DNA of 64,000 nt from Hwanghaeella grinnelliae (GTDB taxonomy: Bacteria; Pseudomonadota; Alphaproteobacteria; UBA8366; Aestuariispiraceae): positions 496,421-560,420 of the forward strand of contig NZ_SADE01000002.1 of NCBI RefSeq assembly GCF_004005845.1, read 5' to 3'. Position 1 is the first letter of the stretch, and every line of letters begins with the position of its first letter. Shown in pieces: positions 9,004 to 16,561 of this stretch. Position numbers and translations under genes: made by a program. The notes beneath the pieces were generated by a model. That model worked only from the letters and a program-made list of their open reading frames with translations, made no database searches and had not been told where the DNA came from.

Positions 9004-9025
9004 GGGGAGGGGCGCGCCCCTCCCC
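9004..9025 (+). repeat. Perfect 22-bp GC palindrome between potD and potA
   Basis: GGGGAGGGGCG followed at once by its own complement. As RNA it would fold into a very stable hairpin immediately behind the binding-protein gene. No T tract follows, so partial termination or 3'-end protection of the potD message is more likely than full termination. Confidence 0.6.
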
Positions 9026-9075
9026 ATCCGGCAACATTCCCATCCGGCACTATTGATTGAGCGGAGGACCGCGAC

Positions 9076-10161
9076 GTGACCGATCATGCGGTGGAATTGA
9101 AATCGGTGGTGAAGCGCTATGGTGACTTCACGGCCGTCCACGACACCAATCTGGGCATTCCCGAAGGGTCGTTCCTGACCCTATTGGGGCCGTCCGGCTG
9201 CGGGAAAACCACCACTTTGCGCATGATCGCCGGCCTTACCGGCATCACGGAAGGCGACATCCTGATCAAGGGCCGCCGGGTCAACGACCTGCCGATTCAC
9301 AAGCGCAATCTGGGTATCGTATTCCAAAACTATGCGCTGTTTCCCCACCGTACCGTTCAGCAGAACGTCGCCTTCGGCCTGAAATACAGGAATACGCCGA
9401 AAGACGAAGCGGAACGACGCGTCCGTGAGGCGCTGGAACTGGTGCAGCTGCCGCAGATGGCGGACCGAATGCCGTCCCAACTTTCCGGCGGGCAACAGCA
9501 GCGTATCGCGCTGGCCCGCGCCATCGTGATACAGCCCGACGTACTGCTGCTGGACGAACCGCTTTCCGCGCTGGACGCCAATCTGCGCGAGGATATGCGG
9601 ATCGAGTTGAAGCGCATCCAGCACACATTGGGCATCACCACCGTTTTCGTGACCCACGATCAGTCCGAGGCGCTGGCCATGTCGGACCGGATCGTGGTGA
9701 TGAGCGCCGGCCATGTGGAACAGGTCGGCAGCCCGGAAGAGGTCTATAACCGCCCCGCTTCCGAATTCGTCGCCGGGTTCCTGGGCAATTCAAACATCCT
9801 GTCTGGCAAGGTGATGGACATCGCCGGGCCTGTCGCCAAGTTGGAACTGGACGGGCTGGGCCCGGTCCTGGCCGCGACCGACGGCGTCGGGCGGACACTA
9901 TCCACCGGGGAGACGGTGAAAGTCTCGATCCGGGCGGAAAAACTCATGCTGGACGGGGCGGACCCGGCGGGGGACGACATCTCCACCTTCCCCGGCACCG
10001 TGACCACGGTGGATTACCAAGGCCAGGTGGCGCGTTATTTCCTGGAATCCGGCGGTTTGACCCTGCAGGCAATCAATACGATCGACGAACGCCCGTTGCA
10101 GGAAGGCACGGAAACCGCGATACGCATCCGCGCCCGCGACTGCGTGGTCCTTCCTCACTAA
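9076..10161 (+). CDS. potA: ABC transporter ATPase, PotA type
   Basis: A 361-residue ATP-binding subunit. Walker A is GPSGCGKTT, followed by the Q loop, the ABC signature LSGGQQQR, Walker B VLLLDEPLSALD and the H loop (FVTHDQ). A C-terminal TOBE domain starts near residue 280. It begins with GTG at 9076, preceded by GGAGG at about 9062-9066. The order potB-potC-potD-potA within 4.1 kb forms one transport operon energising uptake of a polyamine-like solute. The catabolic genes that follow at short spacing suggest they belong to the same transcript or regulon. Confidence 0.92.
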   Translation: MTDHAVELKSVVKRYGDFTAVHDTNLGIPEGSFLTLLGPSGCGKTTTLRMIAGLTGITEGDILIKGRRVNDLPIHKRNLGIVFQNYALFPHRTVQQNVAFGLKYRNTPKDEAERRVREALELVQLPQMADRMPSQLSGGQQQRIALARAIVIQPDVLLLDEPLSALDANLREDMRIELKRIQHTLGITTVFVTHDQSEALAMSDRIVVMSAGHVEQVGSPEEVYNRPASEFVAGFLGNSNILSGKVMDIAGPVAKLELDGLGPVLAATDGVGRTLSTGETVKVSIRAEKLMLDGADPAGDDISTFPGTVTTVDYQGQVARYFLESGGLTLQAINTIDERPLQEGTETAIRIRARDCVVLPH

Positions 10162-10199
10162 TCCCGACCGTTTTTCCCACTCGATTATTCGGCACCCTG

Positions 10200-11561
10200 A
10201 TGAAAACGCATTCCGAACGTCCAGAATCCAACCTGTTCTATCAATCGCGCCAACGCCGGCCGATGCTGGACCGGGCCGAGGGCATCTATCTCTACGACCG
10301 CGACGGCAACGCCTATCTTGATGGGTCCAGCGGGGCGATGGTCTCCAATATCGGCCATTCCAACCCCAATGTTCTGGCCGCGATGAAACGGCAGATGGAC
10401 AAGGCCACCTTCGGCTATCGCCTGCATTTCGAAAACGAACCGGCGGAATTGCTGGCGACGAAGACGGCGTCCTACATGCCCGACGGGATGGACCGCGTGT
10501 TCTTCGTTTCCGGCGGGTCGGAAGCGGTGGAAAGCTGCATCAAGCTGGCCCGGCAATACGCGCTGGCGACCGGGCAGGAAAAACGCTGGAAGGTAATTTC
10601 CCGCACGCCCAGCTATCACGGTGCGACCATGGGAGCTCTGGCGCTGACCGGCATGAATTCCATGACCGACCCGTTCGAACCGATGCTGCGGATGATGCCG
10701 AAAATCCCCGCCCCGACCTGTTATCTGGACCGGGACAACCTGACGCTTGAGCAGCGCGGCACTCGCTATGCCGACATCCTGGAAGACCGGATTGAGCAGG
10801 AAGGGCCGGAAAGCGTGCTGGCCTTCATCGTCGAGCCGATCGGCGGGGCATCAACCGGCGCGCTGGTACCGCCCGACACCTACCTGCCACGCATTCGAGA
10901 AATCTGCGACAAATACGGCATCCTGCTGATCTATGACGAGGTAATGACCGGCGCCGGGCGAACCGGTAAATTCCTGGGCGGCGATCATTGGCCGACTGCC
11001 AGGCCGGATATCATGGCGCTGTCGAAAGGTTTCGCGGCGGGCTATGCGCCGCTGGGGGCGATGGTCGCGCACCGGCGGTTGGTCGAACCGGTGCTGGACT
11101 CGGGCGGTTTCGTCCACGGCTACACCTATGCCGGCAATCCGTTGGCCTGTGCCGCCGGTCTCGCCGTATTGGCGGAAGTGGAACGCCAGGACCTGGTTTC
11201 CCGCGCAGAGGTCATGGGCGCCAAACTGAAGGCGGAACTGACCGGCCTGATGGATCGTTATCCCTTCATCGGCGATGTGCGCGGCCGCGGCATGCTGCTG
11301 GCCTTCGAGCTTGTCGCCGACCGGGAGACGATGGAACCGCTGCCGAAGGAAATGAACGCCTTCACCGAATTGGTTGAAGAAGCCTATCGCCGCAAGCTTA
11401 TCATCTACGCACGGCGCACGCGCGGCGGCGTGATCGGCGACCATTTCCTGGTCTGCCCACCGTTGATCATCGACCAGGACCAGGTCGGCGAATTGATGGA
11501 AAAGCTGACCGGTGCGTTGGACGCCTTCGCGGACAAAGCCGGCCTTGAGAGAAACCCATAA
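10200..11561 (+). CDS. Class III (omega) aminotransferase
   Basis: A 453-residue fold-type I PLP enzyme. It shows the class III pattern: a PLP phosphate-binding region (SGGSEAVESCIK), IYDEVMTGAGRTG with the cofactor-contacting Asp, and the Schiff-base lysine Lys276 in ALSKGFAAGYAPLG. Known relatives move the terminal amino group of polyamines, beta-alanine or other omega- or beta-amino acids to pyruvate or 2-oxoglutarate. It sits 38 bases after potA and overlaps the BKACE gene by one base (TAATG), so the two are translationally coupled. The pairing suggests the aminotransferase product, or a derivative of it, is the keto acid the next enzyme cleaves. The exact substrate is unknown. Confidence 0.88.
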   Translation: MKTHSERPESNLFYQSRQRRPMLDRAEGIYLYDRDGNAYLDGSSGAMVSNIGHSNPNVLAAMKRQMDKATFGYRLHFENEPAELLATKTASYMPDGMDRVFFVSGGSEAVESCIKLARQYALATGQEKRWKVISRTPSYHGATMGALALTGMNSMTDPFEPMLRMMPKIPAPTCYLDRDNLTLEQRGTRYADILEDRIEQEGPESVLAFIVEPIGGASTGALVPPDTYLPRIREICDKYGILLIYDEVMTGAGRTGKFLGGDHWPTARPDIMALSKGFAAGYAPLGAMVAHRRLVEPVLDSGGFVHGYTYAGNPLACAAGLAVLAEVERQDLVSRAEVMGAKLKAELTGLMDRYPFIGDVRGRGMLLAFELVADRETMEPLPKEMNAFTELVEEAYRRKLIIYARRTRGGVIGDHFLVCPPLIIDQDQVGELMEKLTGALDAFADKAGLERNP

Positions 11562-12490
11562 TGGCAAAGCCCGTCATTATCACCTGCGCGGTCACGGGCT
11601 CGGTCCACACGCCGAGCATGAGCCCCTATCTGCCGGTAACGCCGAGCGAGATCGCTGAGCACGCCATCGAGGCGGCGGAGGCGGGCGCGTCGATCCTGCA
11701 TCTGCATGCCCGCGACCCGAAAGACGGCCGTCCCTCACCCGACCCGGCGGTCTTCGGCCAGTTCCTGCCCCGCATCAAACAATCCTGCGACGCGGTGGTG
11801 AACATCACCACGGGCGGCGGGTCGACAATGACGGTGGAGGAACGCATGGAAGCCGCGCTCGTCCATTCGCCGGAAATGTGCTCGCTGAACATGGGCACGA
11901 TGAATTTCGGCCTGTTCCCGGTGCTGGATCGGATGAGTGAGTTCAAGCACGACTGGGAAGCGCCCTTCCTGGAAGCGACCCGCGACTTCATTTTCAAGAA
12001 CACGTTCAGGGATATCGAAACCGCGCTGGACCGCTTGGGCGAAGGCCATGGGGTGCGGTTCGAGTTCGAATGCTACGATGTCGGTCATCTTTATACGCTG
12101 AAGCATTTCATCGACAGGGCATTGGTCAAACCGCCCTTCCTGATCCAGTTCGTTCTGGGCGTGTTGGGCGGTATCGGCGCGGATACCGAGAACCTGGTGT
12201 TCATGAAAAAGACAGCGGACAAATTATTCGGCACGGATTACGAATTCTCCGTCCTGGGCGCCGGGCGGATGCAAATGCCGCTGGCCGCCGTTGCGCTGAG
12301 CATGGGCGGCAATGTCCGTGTCGGTCTTGAGGACAGCCTGAGCATCGGCCCCGGCAAACTGGCCGAACGCAACGCCGATCAGGTCCGCCAGATCCGCCAG
12401 ATCGCCGAAGGCATGTCGCTCGATATCGCAACGCCGGCACAGGCCCGCGACCGCCTGGCCCTGAAGGGCGGCGACGCCGTCGGTTTCTAA
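11561..12490 (+). CDS. BKACE family (beta-keto acid cleavage enzyme, Kce-like)
   Basis: A 309-residue member of the 3-keto-5-aminohexanoate cleavage family (formerly DUF849). Members condense a beta-keto acid with acetyl-CoA, giving acetoacetate and a new CoA ester. The zinc ligand pair is visible as His47-x-His49 in ILHLHARDP, and the usual N-terminal strand VIITCAVTGS and the late GNVRVGLED motif are present. The start overlaps the aminotransferase stop by one base. The GSVHTPSMSPYLPVTP variant near the N-terminus marks a subfamily different from lysine-fermentation Kce. Candidate substrates are beta-keto acids bearing an amino or ammonium group made from imported polyamine-like or beta-amino compounds; this is inference. 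Confidence 0.85.
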   Translation: MAKPVIITCAVTGSVHTPSMSPYLPVTPSEIAEHAIEAAEAGASILHLHARDPKDGRPSPDPAVFGQFLPRIKQSCDAVVNITTGGGSTMTVEERMEAALVHSPEMCSLNMGTMNFGLFPVLDRMSEFKHDWEAPFLEATRDFIFKNTFRDIETALDRLGEGHGVRFEFECYDVGHLYTLKHFIDRALVKPPFLIQFVLGVLGGIGADTENLVFMKKTADKLFGTDYEFSVLGAGRMQMPLAAVALSMGGNVRVGLEDSLSIGPGKLAERNADQVRQIRQIAEGMSLDIATPAQARDRLALKGGDAVGF

Positions 12491-12522
12491 CCCTCATTTT
12501 CAGTGAAGAGACGCAGATCGCC

Positions 12523-13560
12523 ATGAAAGTCTTCTACTCCGACATCCAAATGCGCCACGACCCGCAGATGTTCCTGTCGAGCGGCGCGCCGCAGCCGAGC
12601 CCGGAAAAACCGGAACGCGCGACACGTCTTCTGGACAGCGCCAAGAAAGCGGGGCTGGACCTGGAAGCGCCGGAAGATTTCGGCCTGGCGCCCATCGCGC
12701 GTGTCCACACGCCGGAATACATTCAATTCTTGTCGACGATCTATCCGCGCTGGCAGCGCATCCCCGGCGCGGCGCCCGAGGTCATTCCGAACATTCATCC
12801 CGACCGGCGGGATTGCGCCTATCCGGCATCCGCCGTCGGGCAGGCCGGGTATCATCAGGCCGATACCGCCTGCCCCATCGGGCCGCAAAGCTGGGAGTCG
12901 ATCCGTTGGAGCGCCAACACCGCCACCGCCGCCGCCATAGCGGTGGCCGACGACGCATCGGAAGGCCCCAGTTGGGCCTATGCGCTGTGCCGGCCACCGG
13001 GGCATCACGCGTTGAAGGACCTGGCCGGCGGATTCTGCTTCGTGAACAATGCCGCCGTCGCCGCCGCCGAGTTGTTGGCCAGCGGGGCCGAGCGGGTCGC
13101 CATCGTGGATGTGGACCTGCATCACGGCAACGGCACGCAGGGCGTATTCTATGACCGCAACGATGTGCTGACCGTTTCGATCCATGCGGATCCGGTCCGC
13201 TTCTATCCCTTCTTCTGGGGCCATGCGGATGAACGCGGGGTGGGTCCGGGCCTTGGCTTCAACCTGAACCTGCCGATCCCGCGCGGCACGGCGGATGCCG
13301 AATACATGCCGGTGCTGGAAGACGCGGTCGCCCGTGTGGAAGCCTTTGCGCCGGAAGCCGTGGTCGTCGCGTTGGGCCTGGACGGGTTCGAAGGCGACCC
13401 CTTCGGCGGCCTCAGCATTTCCACCGCCGGGTTCGGCCAAATCGGCGCGCGACTTTCCAAATTGACCCTGCCGACTGTGCTGGTCCAGGAAGGCGGCTAT
13501 CTCTGCGACGAGCTGGGCCTGAACCTGGAAAGCTTCCTGGACGGGTTCGGGAACGGCTGA
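12523..13560 (+). CDS. Acetylpolyamine amidohydrolase (histone deacetylase fold)
   Basis: A 345-residue zinc deacetylase. The catalytic His pair is His161-His162 (RPPGHHA). Zinc ligands are Asp198 and His200 (DVDLHHGNG) and Asp287 (GLDGFEGDP), and the transition-state Tyr is Tyr326 (EGGY). The segment FYPFFWGHADERG (228-240) is characteristic of the acetylpolyamine amidohydrolase branch, as in the Mycoplana enzyme, rather than general HDAC-like proteins. The likely reaction is release of acetate from N-acetylputrescine, N-acetylspermidine or similar compounds. It lies 32 bases after the BKACE gene, at the end of the polyamine-uptake cluster, which supports the substrate class. Confidence 0.87.
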   Translation: MKVFYSDIQMRHDPQMFLSSGAPQPSPEKPERATRLLDSAKKAGLDLEAPEDFGLAPIARVHTPEYIQFLSTIYPRWQRIPGAAPEVIPNIHPDRRDCAYPASAVGQAGYHQADTACPIGPQSWESIRWSANTATAAAIAVADDASEGPSWAYALCRPPGHHALKDLAGGFCFVNNAAVAAAELLASGAERVAIVDVDLHHGNGTQGVFYDRNDVLTVSIHADPVRFYPFFWGHADERGVGPGLGFNLNLPIPRGTADAEYMPVLEDAVARVEAFAPEAVVVALGLDGFEGDPFGGLSISTAGFGQIGARLSKLTLPTVLVQEGGYLCDELGLNLESFLDGFGNG

Positions 13561-13582
13561 CGACCGGTCGGCCGGGCGCCGT

Positions 13583-14203
13583 TCAAGCCCTCGATGCGGC
13601 CAAACCGATCCCGGCAAAGACGAACAAACCGCCGGTCGCCCGTTGCAGCCGACGCATGGCGGTCTGCGTCACGCTCATGGCGCGGATCCGGGCGCCAAGA
13701 CCGGCATAAACGGCGGCAACCATGAAGGCGATGACACCGACGGAAACGGTCATCAGGACCATGCGTCCGGACTCGGAGCCGGGCGTCCCGAGGAATTGCG
13801 GAAACAGGGCCGTGAAAAACAGGATCGCCTTGGGGTTGCTCACCGCAACCAAGAACCCGTCGCGGAAGAGCCGACCGGAAACACGCGGCGCGGCGGTAGT
13901 CCCGGCGCCGGCCTCAATCTCGTCCGCCTTGCTGCGCCACATCCGCACCCCAAGATAGACCAAATAGGCCGCCCCCAGATATTTGGTCGCCAGGAGGACG
14001 GAGGCGGATTCGGTCAGGAGCAGGCCGAGACCCGCTGAGGCGGCCGAGGCCTGCAGCAGGGAGGCGAATGCGTTGCCGGCCGCGGTCGCCAAGGCTTTGC
14101 ACCAACCGAAGCGGGCGCCATGCGTGAAGGCAATCAGTGTGCTCGGCCCCGGAACGACGGAAACGGCAACCACCGAGGCACAGAACAAAATCCAAAACGC
14201 CAT
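13583..14203 (-). CDS. LysE/RhtB family amino-acid exporter
   Basis: A 206-residue inner-membrane exporter with about six hydrophobic segments and the family signature near the N-terminus (VPGPSTLIAFTHGARFG). The start at 14203 (MAFWILF) gives the usual RhtB length; an in-frame ATG at 14275 would add 24 polar residues and overlap the TetR gene, which seems less likely. It ends 22 bases from the convergent acetylpolyamine amidohydrolase gene and follows the TetR gene by 49 bases, so TetR probably controls it. The substrate (amino acid or amine) is not readable. Confidence 0.85.
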   Translation of the reverse strand: MAFWILFCASVVAVSVVPGPSTLIAFTHGARFGWCKALATAAGNAFASLLQASAASAGLGLLLTESASVLLATKYLGAAYLVYLGVRMWRSKADEIEAGAGTTAAPRVSGRLFRDGFLVAVSNPKAILFFTALFPQFLGTPGSESGRMVLMTVSVGVIAFMVAAVYAGLGARIRAMSVTQTAMRRLQRATGGLFVFAGIGLAASRA

Positions 14204-14252
14204 TAGCCGGCCCCGCCATGGAGCGTTTTCGGTGGGTCGATGTGACACGGCT

Positions 14253-14906
14253 TCATCCGTCACCTCTTTTGCCACCTGGTCCGTAAAGCGTCAGAAACTT
14301 GCGATAGGCGCGGTCGGAACGGGATTGAATCTCTACCTCGGTAAGCGCGTCGATAGCGCCGATTACCCGGCGTATCTGCAGGTCGCCGATCAGCAGATGA
14401 AAGTATGTCTCCGCGGCGTCTTCCGGCGTGTCGAACTCGATTTCACCCGCGTGCCGCGCACGAAGCAGCAGGCTGCGCAGCAGCGGCGCGATGGTGTCGC
14501 GGCCCGCCTCGGCGATCGACCTGCCAAGCGTGCCGGTATCGCTGACATCGCCCGCCGCGGCTCGATTGAGGACGACCGCCCGCCCGCTCGTCACCAGCGA
14601 AAGCAGGACCGGCCCCAGTTGCGCGAGCGTTTCCAGCGGCTTTCCGTCGCCGGCAAGCGCGCCCTCAAGAAGAGTGGCGGCCTGCTTGGCATTGCTTTCC
14701 ACAAGCGCCCGAAACAGGCCCTGCTTGTTGCCGTACCATTTGTAGAGGGTTTCGTTGGACGCCGAGGCGCGTTTGGCGATGACGAGGAGGGAGGCGCTGT
14801 TGTAACCCACCTCCTCAAGAACCTCATAAGCCGCCTTTTCGATACGCTCCCGCCGCTCCGCTTGCTTTGGCGTTTCCGATGGGCGTCGTTCCGCTGTCGC
14901 ATCCAT
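14253..14906 (-). CDS. TetR/AcrR family transcriptional regulator
   Basis: A 217-residue repressor-type protein with the TetR helix-turn-helix at about 20-65 (VIAKRASASNETLYKWYGNK) and an all-alpha ligand-binding C-terminal domain. It is followed on the same strand by the LysE-type exporter, the usual arrangement for local control of efflux. The 73-base upstream gap contains TGTAC (14929-14933) and GTACA (14956-14960) half sites that could be an operator, but they are 22 bases apart. The ligand is unknown. Confidence 0.88.
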   Translation of the reverse strand: MDATAERRPSETPKQAERRERIEKAAYEVLEEVGYNSASLLVIAKRASASNETLYKWYGNKQGLFRALVESNAKQAATLLEGALAGDGKPLETLAQLGPVLLSLVTSGRAVVLNRAAAGDVSDTGTLGRSIAEAGRDTIAPLLRSLLLRARHAGEIEFDTPEDAAETYFHLLIGDLQIRRVIGAIDALTEVEIQSRSDRAYRKFLTLYGPGGKRGDG

Positions 14907-14979
14907 GATGAATCGAACCGTCTTCAGTTGTACGGGTCAATTTCTGTATAGATGTGTACACCCTGTCAAGGCCGGTCGG

Positions 14980-15453
14980 CTATAACCGCAGCAGATAACT
15001 CTGTTCGCCGTCGCAAACGAGCGTGCCGTCCTGATTGTGGATACGCAGGGCGACGGTCATCTTGCCCGTCGTTCGACCCGGTTCCAGGGCGGTGATTTCG
15101 AATTCGGGATAGAGGGTATCGCCTTCATAGACGGGCGCGCGGAAACGGCTGCTCTGTTCCAGGAATCCAACCAGCGCCTCGCCCATCTGATGCGCCAGCG
15201 GGCTTGCGCCGATCGCGGCCTGAATCAGCGTCATATAGCCATGGGCGAAGAGTCGCTCATGGCCCAGCCGCTTCAGGTATTCGATATCGTAATGAACCGG
15301 GTGGTTGTCGCCCGACGCGGCTTGAAAGGCAGCGAAGATGCCGCTGGTCATGGTGCGCGACGGCGCGCGAAAAACCTCCCCCAGCTTGAAATCGGCAAAG
15401 GGACGGACCGCGTGGGTGCGGTGCTGGGTCGGATCGAAACTCATGAGGGCCAC
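14980..15453 (-). CDS. MaoC-type hot-dog dehydratase/hydratase
   Basis: A 157-residue single hot-dog domain protein. The hydratase catalytic pair is recognisable in FQAASGDNHPVHYD (Asp and His) followed by LFAHGYM. Relatives hydrate short enoyl-CoA esters or act in mesaconyl-type pathways. It lies 66 bases downstream of a LysR gene on the same strand, and so may be part of that gene's transcript. An in-frame ATG three codons downstream (MSFDPTQ) is an alternative start. With the DddP-like gene on the other side of that LysR gene it may form a small catabolic unit, but no substrate can be named. Confidence 0.82.
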   Translation of the reverse strand: MALMSFDPTQHRTHAVRPFADFKLGEVFRAPSRTMTSGIFAAFQAASGDNHPVHYDIEYLKRLGHERLFAHGYMTLIQAAIGASPLAHQMGEALVGFLEQSSRFRAPVYEGDTLYPEFEITALEPGRTTGKMTVALRIHNQDGTLVCDGEQSYLLRL

Positions 15454-15519
15454 CGAGGATGTAAGTTGAAACGGCGATAGCTTCGCCGATACCGGTCAGG
15501 CTGGCAAACCAAGACCGGT

Positions 15520-16464
15520 TCATTGGGGTCCAGGTTCATTTGAGGGCGCCTCATCCGCCTCCGCCATCAGGAAATCGAAGAGTGGTTTCACCAATGGGCC
15601 CAGCGCTTTCTTCTCAGGATAGGCTAGATAGTAGCGGGACCCGCTTTCCACCATCGGCGCGTTGAGCGCAACGAGGTCGCCGGCAGCGAGTTCCGCCGCC
15701 AGCAGCGCCGTGCTGCCCAGCGCGATCCCGTGGCCCTGCAGGGCGGCGCCGATGGTCTGGGCATAGGTCGCGCATTTGCGGCGCGGCCAACGGTCGAGTT
15801 CCGGCAAATTGCAGCGCTTCGACCAGACAGCCCAATTCGTCCAATCGGGTGCCAGCCGCGGGAAATCCAGCAACAGGGGCGGGGCGCCCGTCCAGGCATC
15901 CGGAAAACCCGCTCCCGCCGGCAGTCCCGCCTGTTCGATGAAGCCCGGCGCGGCGACCGGCAGCAGGCGTTCCGCCAACAAGGGCGTCAGCGTCCATCCG
16001 TCGATCCGGCCGTCGGAATAGACGATGGCGATGTCGTTTTCCGCCGAGAGCTGATCGGCAAGACCATCGCTGGTCACGAGGTTGATGGCGCAGGCTGTGT
16101 CACCAAGGCCGAATTTTCTAAGCCGGGGCTGCAGCCAGAAAAGCGACACCGCGCTGTTCGCCGCGATCCTGATCGCCGATCCACCCGTGCCGGGCAACGC
16201 CCTGATCGCGGTTTCCAGATAGTCGAAGGCCATGACCGCATTGTCCCGAAGCTGCGTGCCTTCGGGCGTCAGCTCCAACCGCCGCCCGTCGCGCCGGAAC
16301 AGCGGTATGCCCAGAAACTGCTCCAACTGGCGAATGCGTTTGCTGACCGCGGCCTGGGTGACGAATAACTCCGCCGCCGCCGCGGTGAAGCTCATCCGGC
16401 GGGCGGCGGCCTCGAAGAACAGAAGCGCATCCAGTGCCGGGAGGGATCGACGATATTTTTGCAT
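15520..16464 (-). CDS. LysR-type regulator, GcvA-like
   Basis: A 314-residue LysR protein of the GcvA/AmpR-like group, recognised from the N-terminus RRSLPALDALLFFEAAARRM and the helix-turn-helix TAAAAELFVTQAAVSKRIRQ. I chose the ATG at 16464, which gives the group's standard N-terminus; a GTG at 16470 in the same frame adds two residues. The gene diverges from the DddP-like gene, and a perfect palindrome overlaps its own start codon, suggesting autoregulation and control of the divergent gene. The effector is unknown. Confidence 0.88.
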   Translation of the reverse strand: MQKYRRSLPALDALLFFEAAARRMSFTAAAAELFVTQAAVSKRIRQLEQFLGIPLFRRDGRRLELTPEGTQLRDNAVMAFDYLETAIRALPGTGGSAIRIAANSAVSLFWLQPRLRKFGLGDTACAINLVTSDGLADQLSAENDIAIVYSDGRIDGWTLTPLLAERLLPVAAPGFIEQAGLPAGAGFPDAWTGAPPLLLDFPRLAPDWTNWAVWSKRCNLPELDRWPRRKCATYAQTIGAALQGHGIALGSTALLAAELAAGDLVALNAPMVESGSRYYLAYPEKKALGPLVKPLFDFLMAEADEAPSNEPGPQ

Positions 16465-16477
16465 AACCACAGGTTAT
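16463..16477. promoter_or_regulatory. LysR-type operator palindrome
   Basis: ATAACC-ACA-GGTTAT, a perfect 6-3-6 palindrome that also satisfies the LysR T-N11-A rule (T16464 to A16476). It overlaps the start of the LysR gene and lies 85 bases upstream of the DddP-like start, an ideal place for autorepression and for activation of the divergent gene. Confidence 0.6.
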
Positions 16478-16561
16478 CATATTTGCGGATTTTTTCTGCA
16501 GTTTTCATGAGCATAGTTTCCGGTGTCTCATTACCATACGTATCCTCTTTCCGGAGACAGC

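Noticed and set aside
7747-9141. 464-codon minus-strand frame opposite potD
   Set aside because: Antisense shadow of a well-identified gene; no domain and no ribosome site.
14204-14275. N-terminal extension of the LysE-type exporter
   Set aside because: It would add polar residues before the first membrane segment and overlap the TetR gene by 23 bases; the shorter start matches family length.
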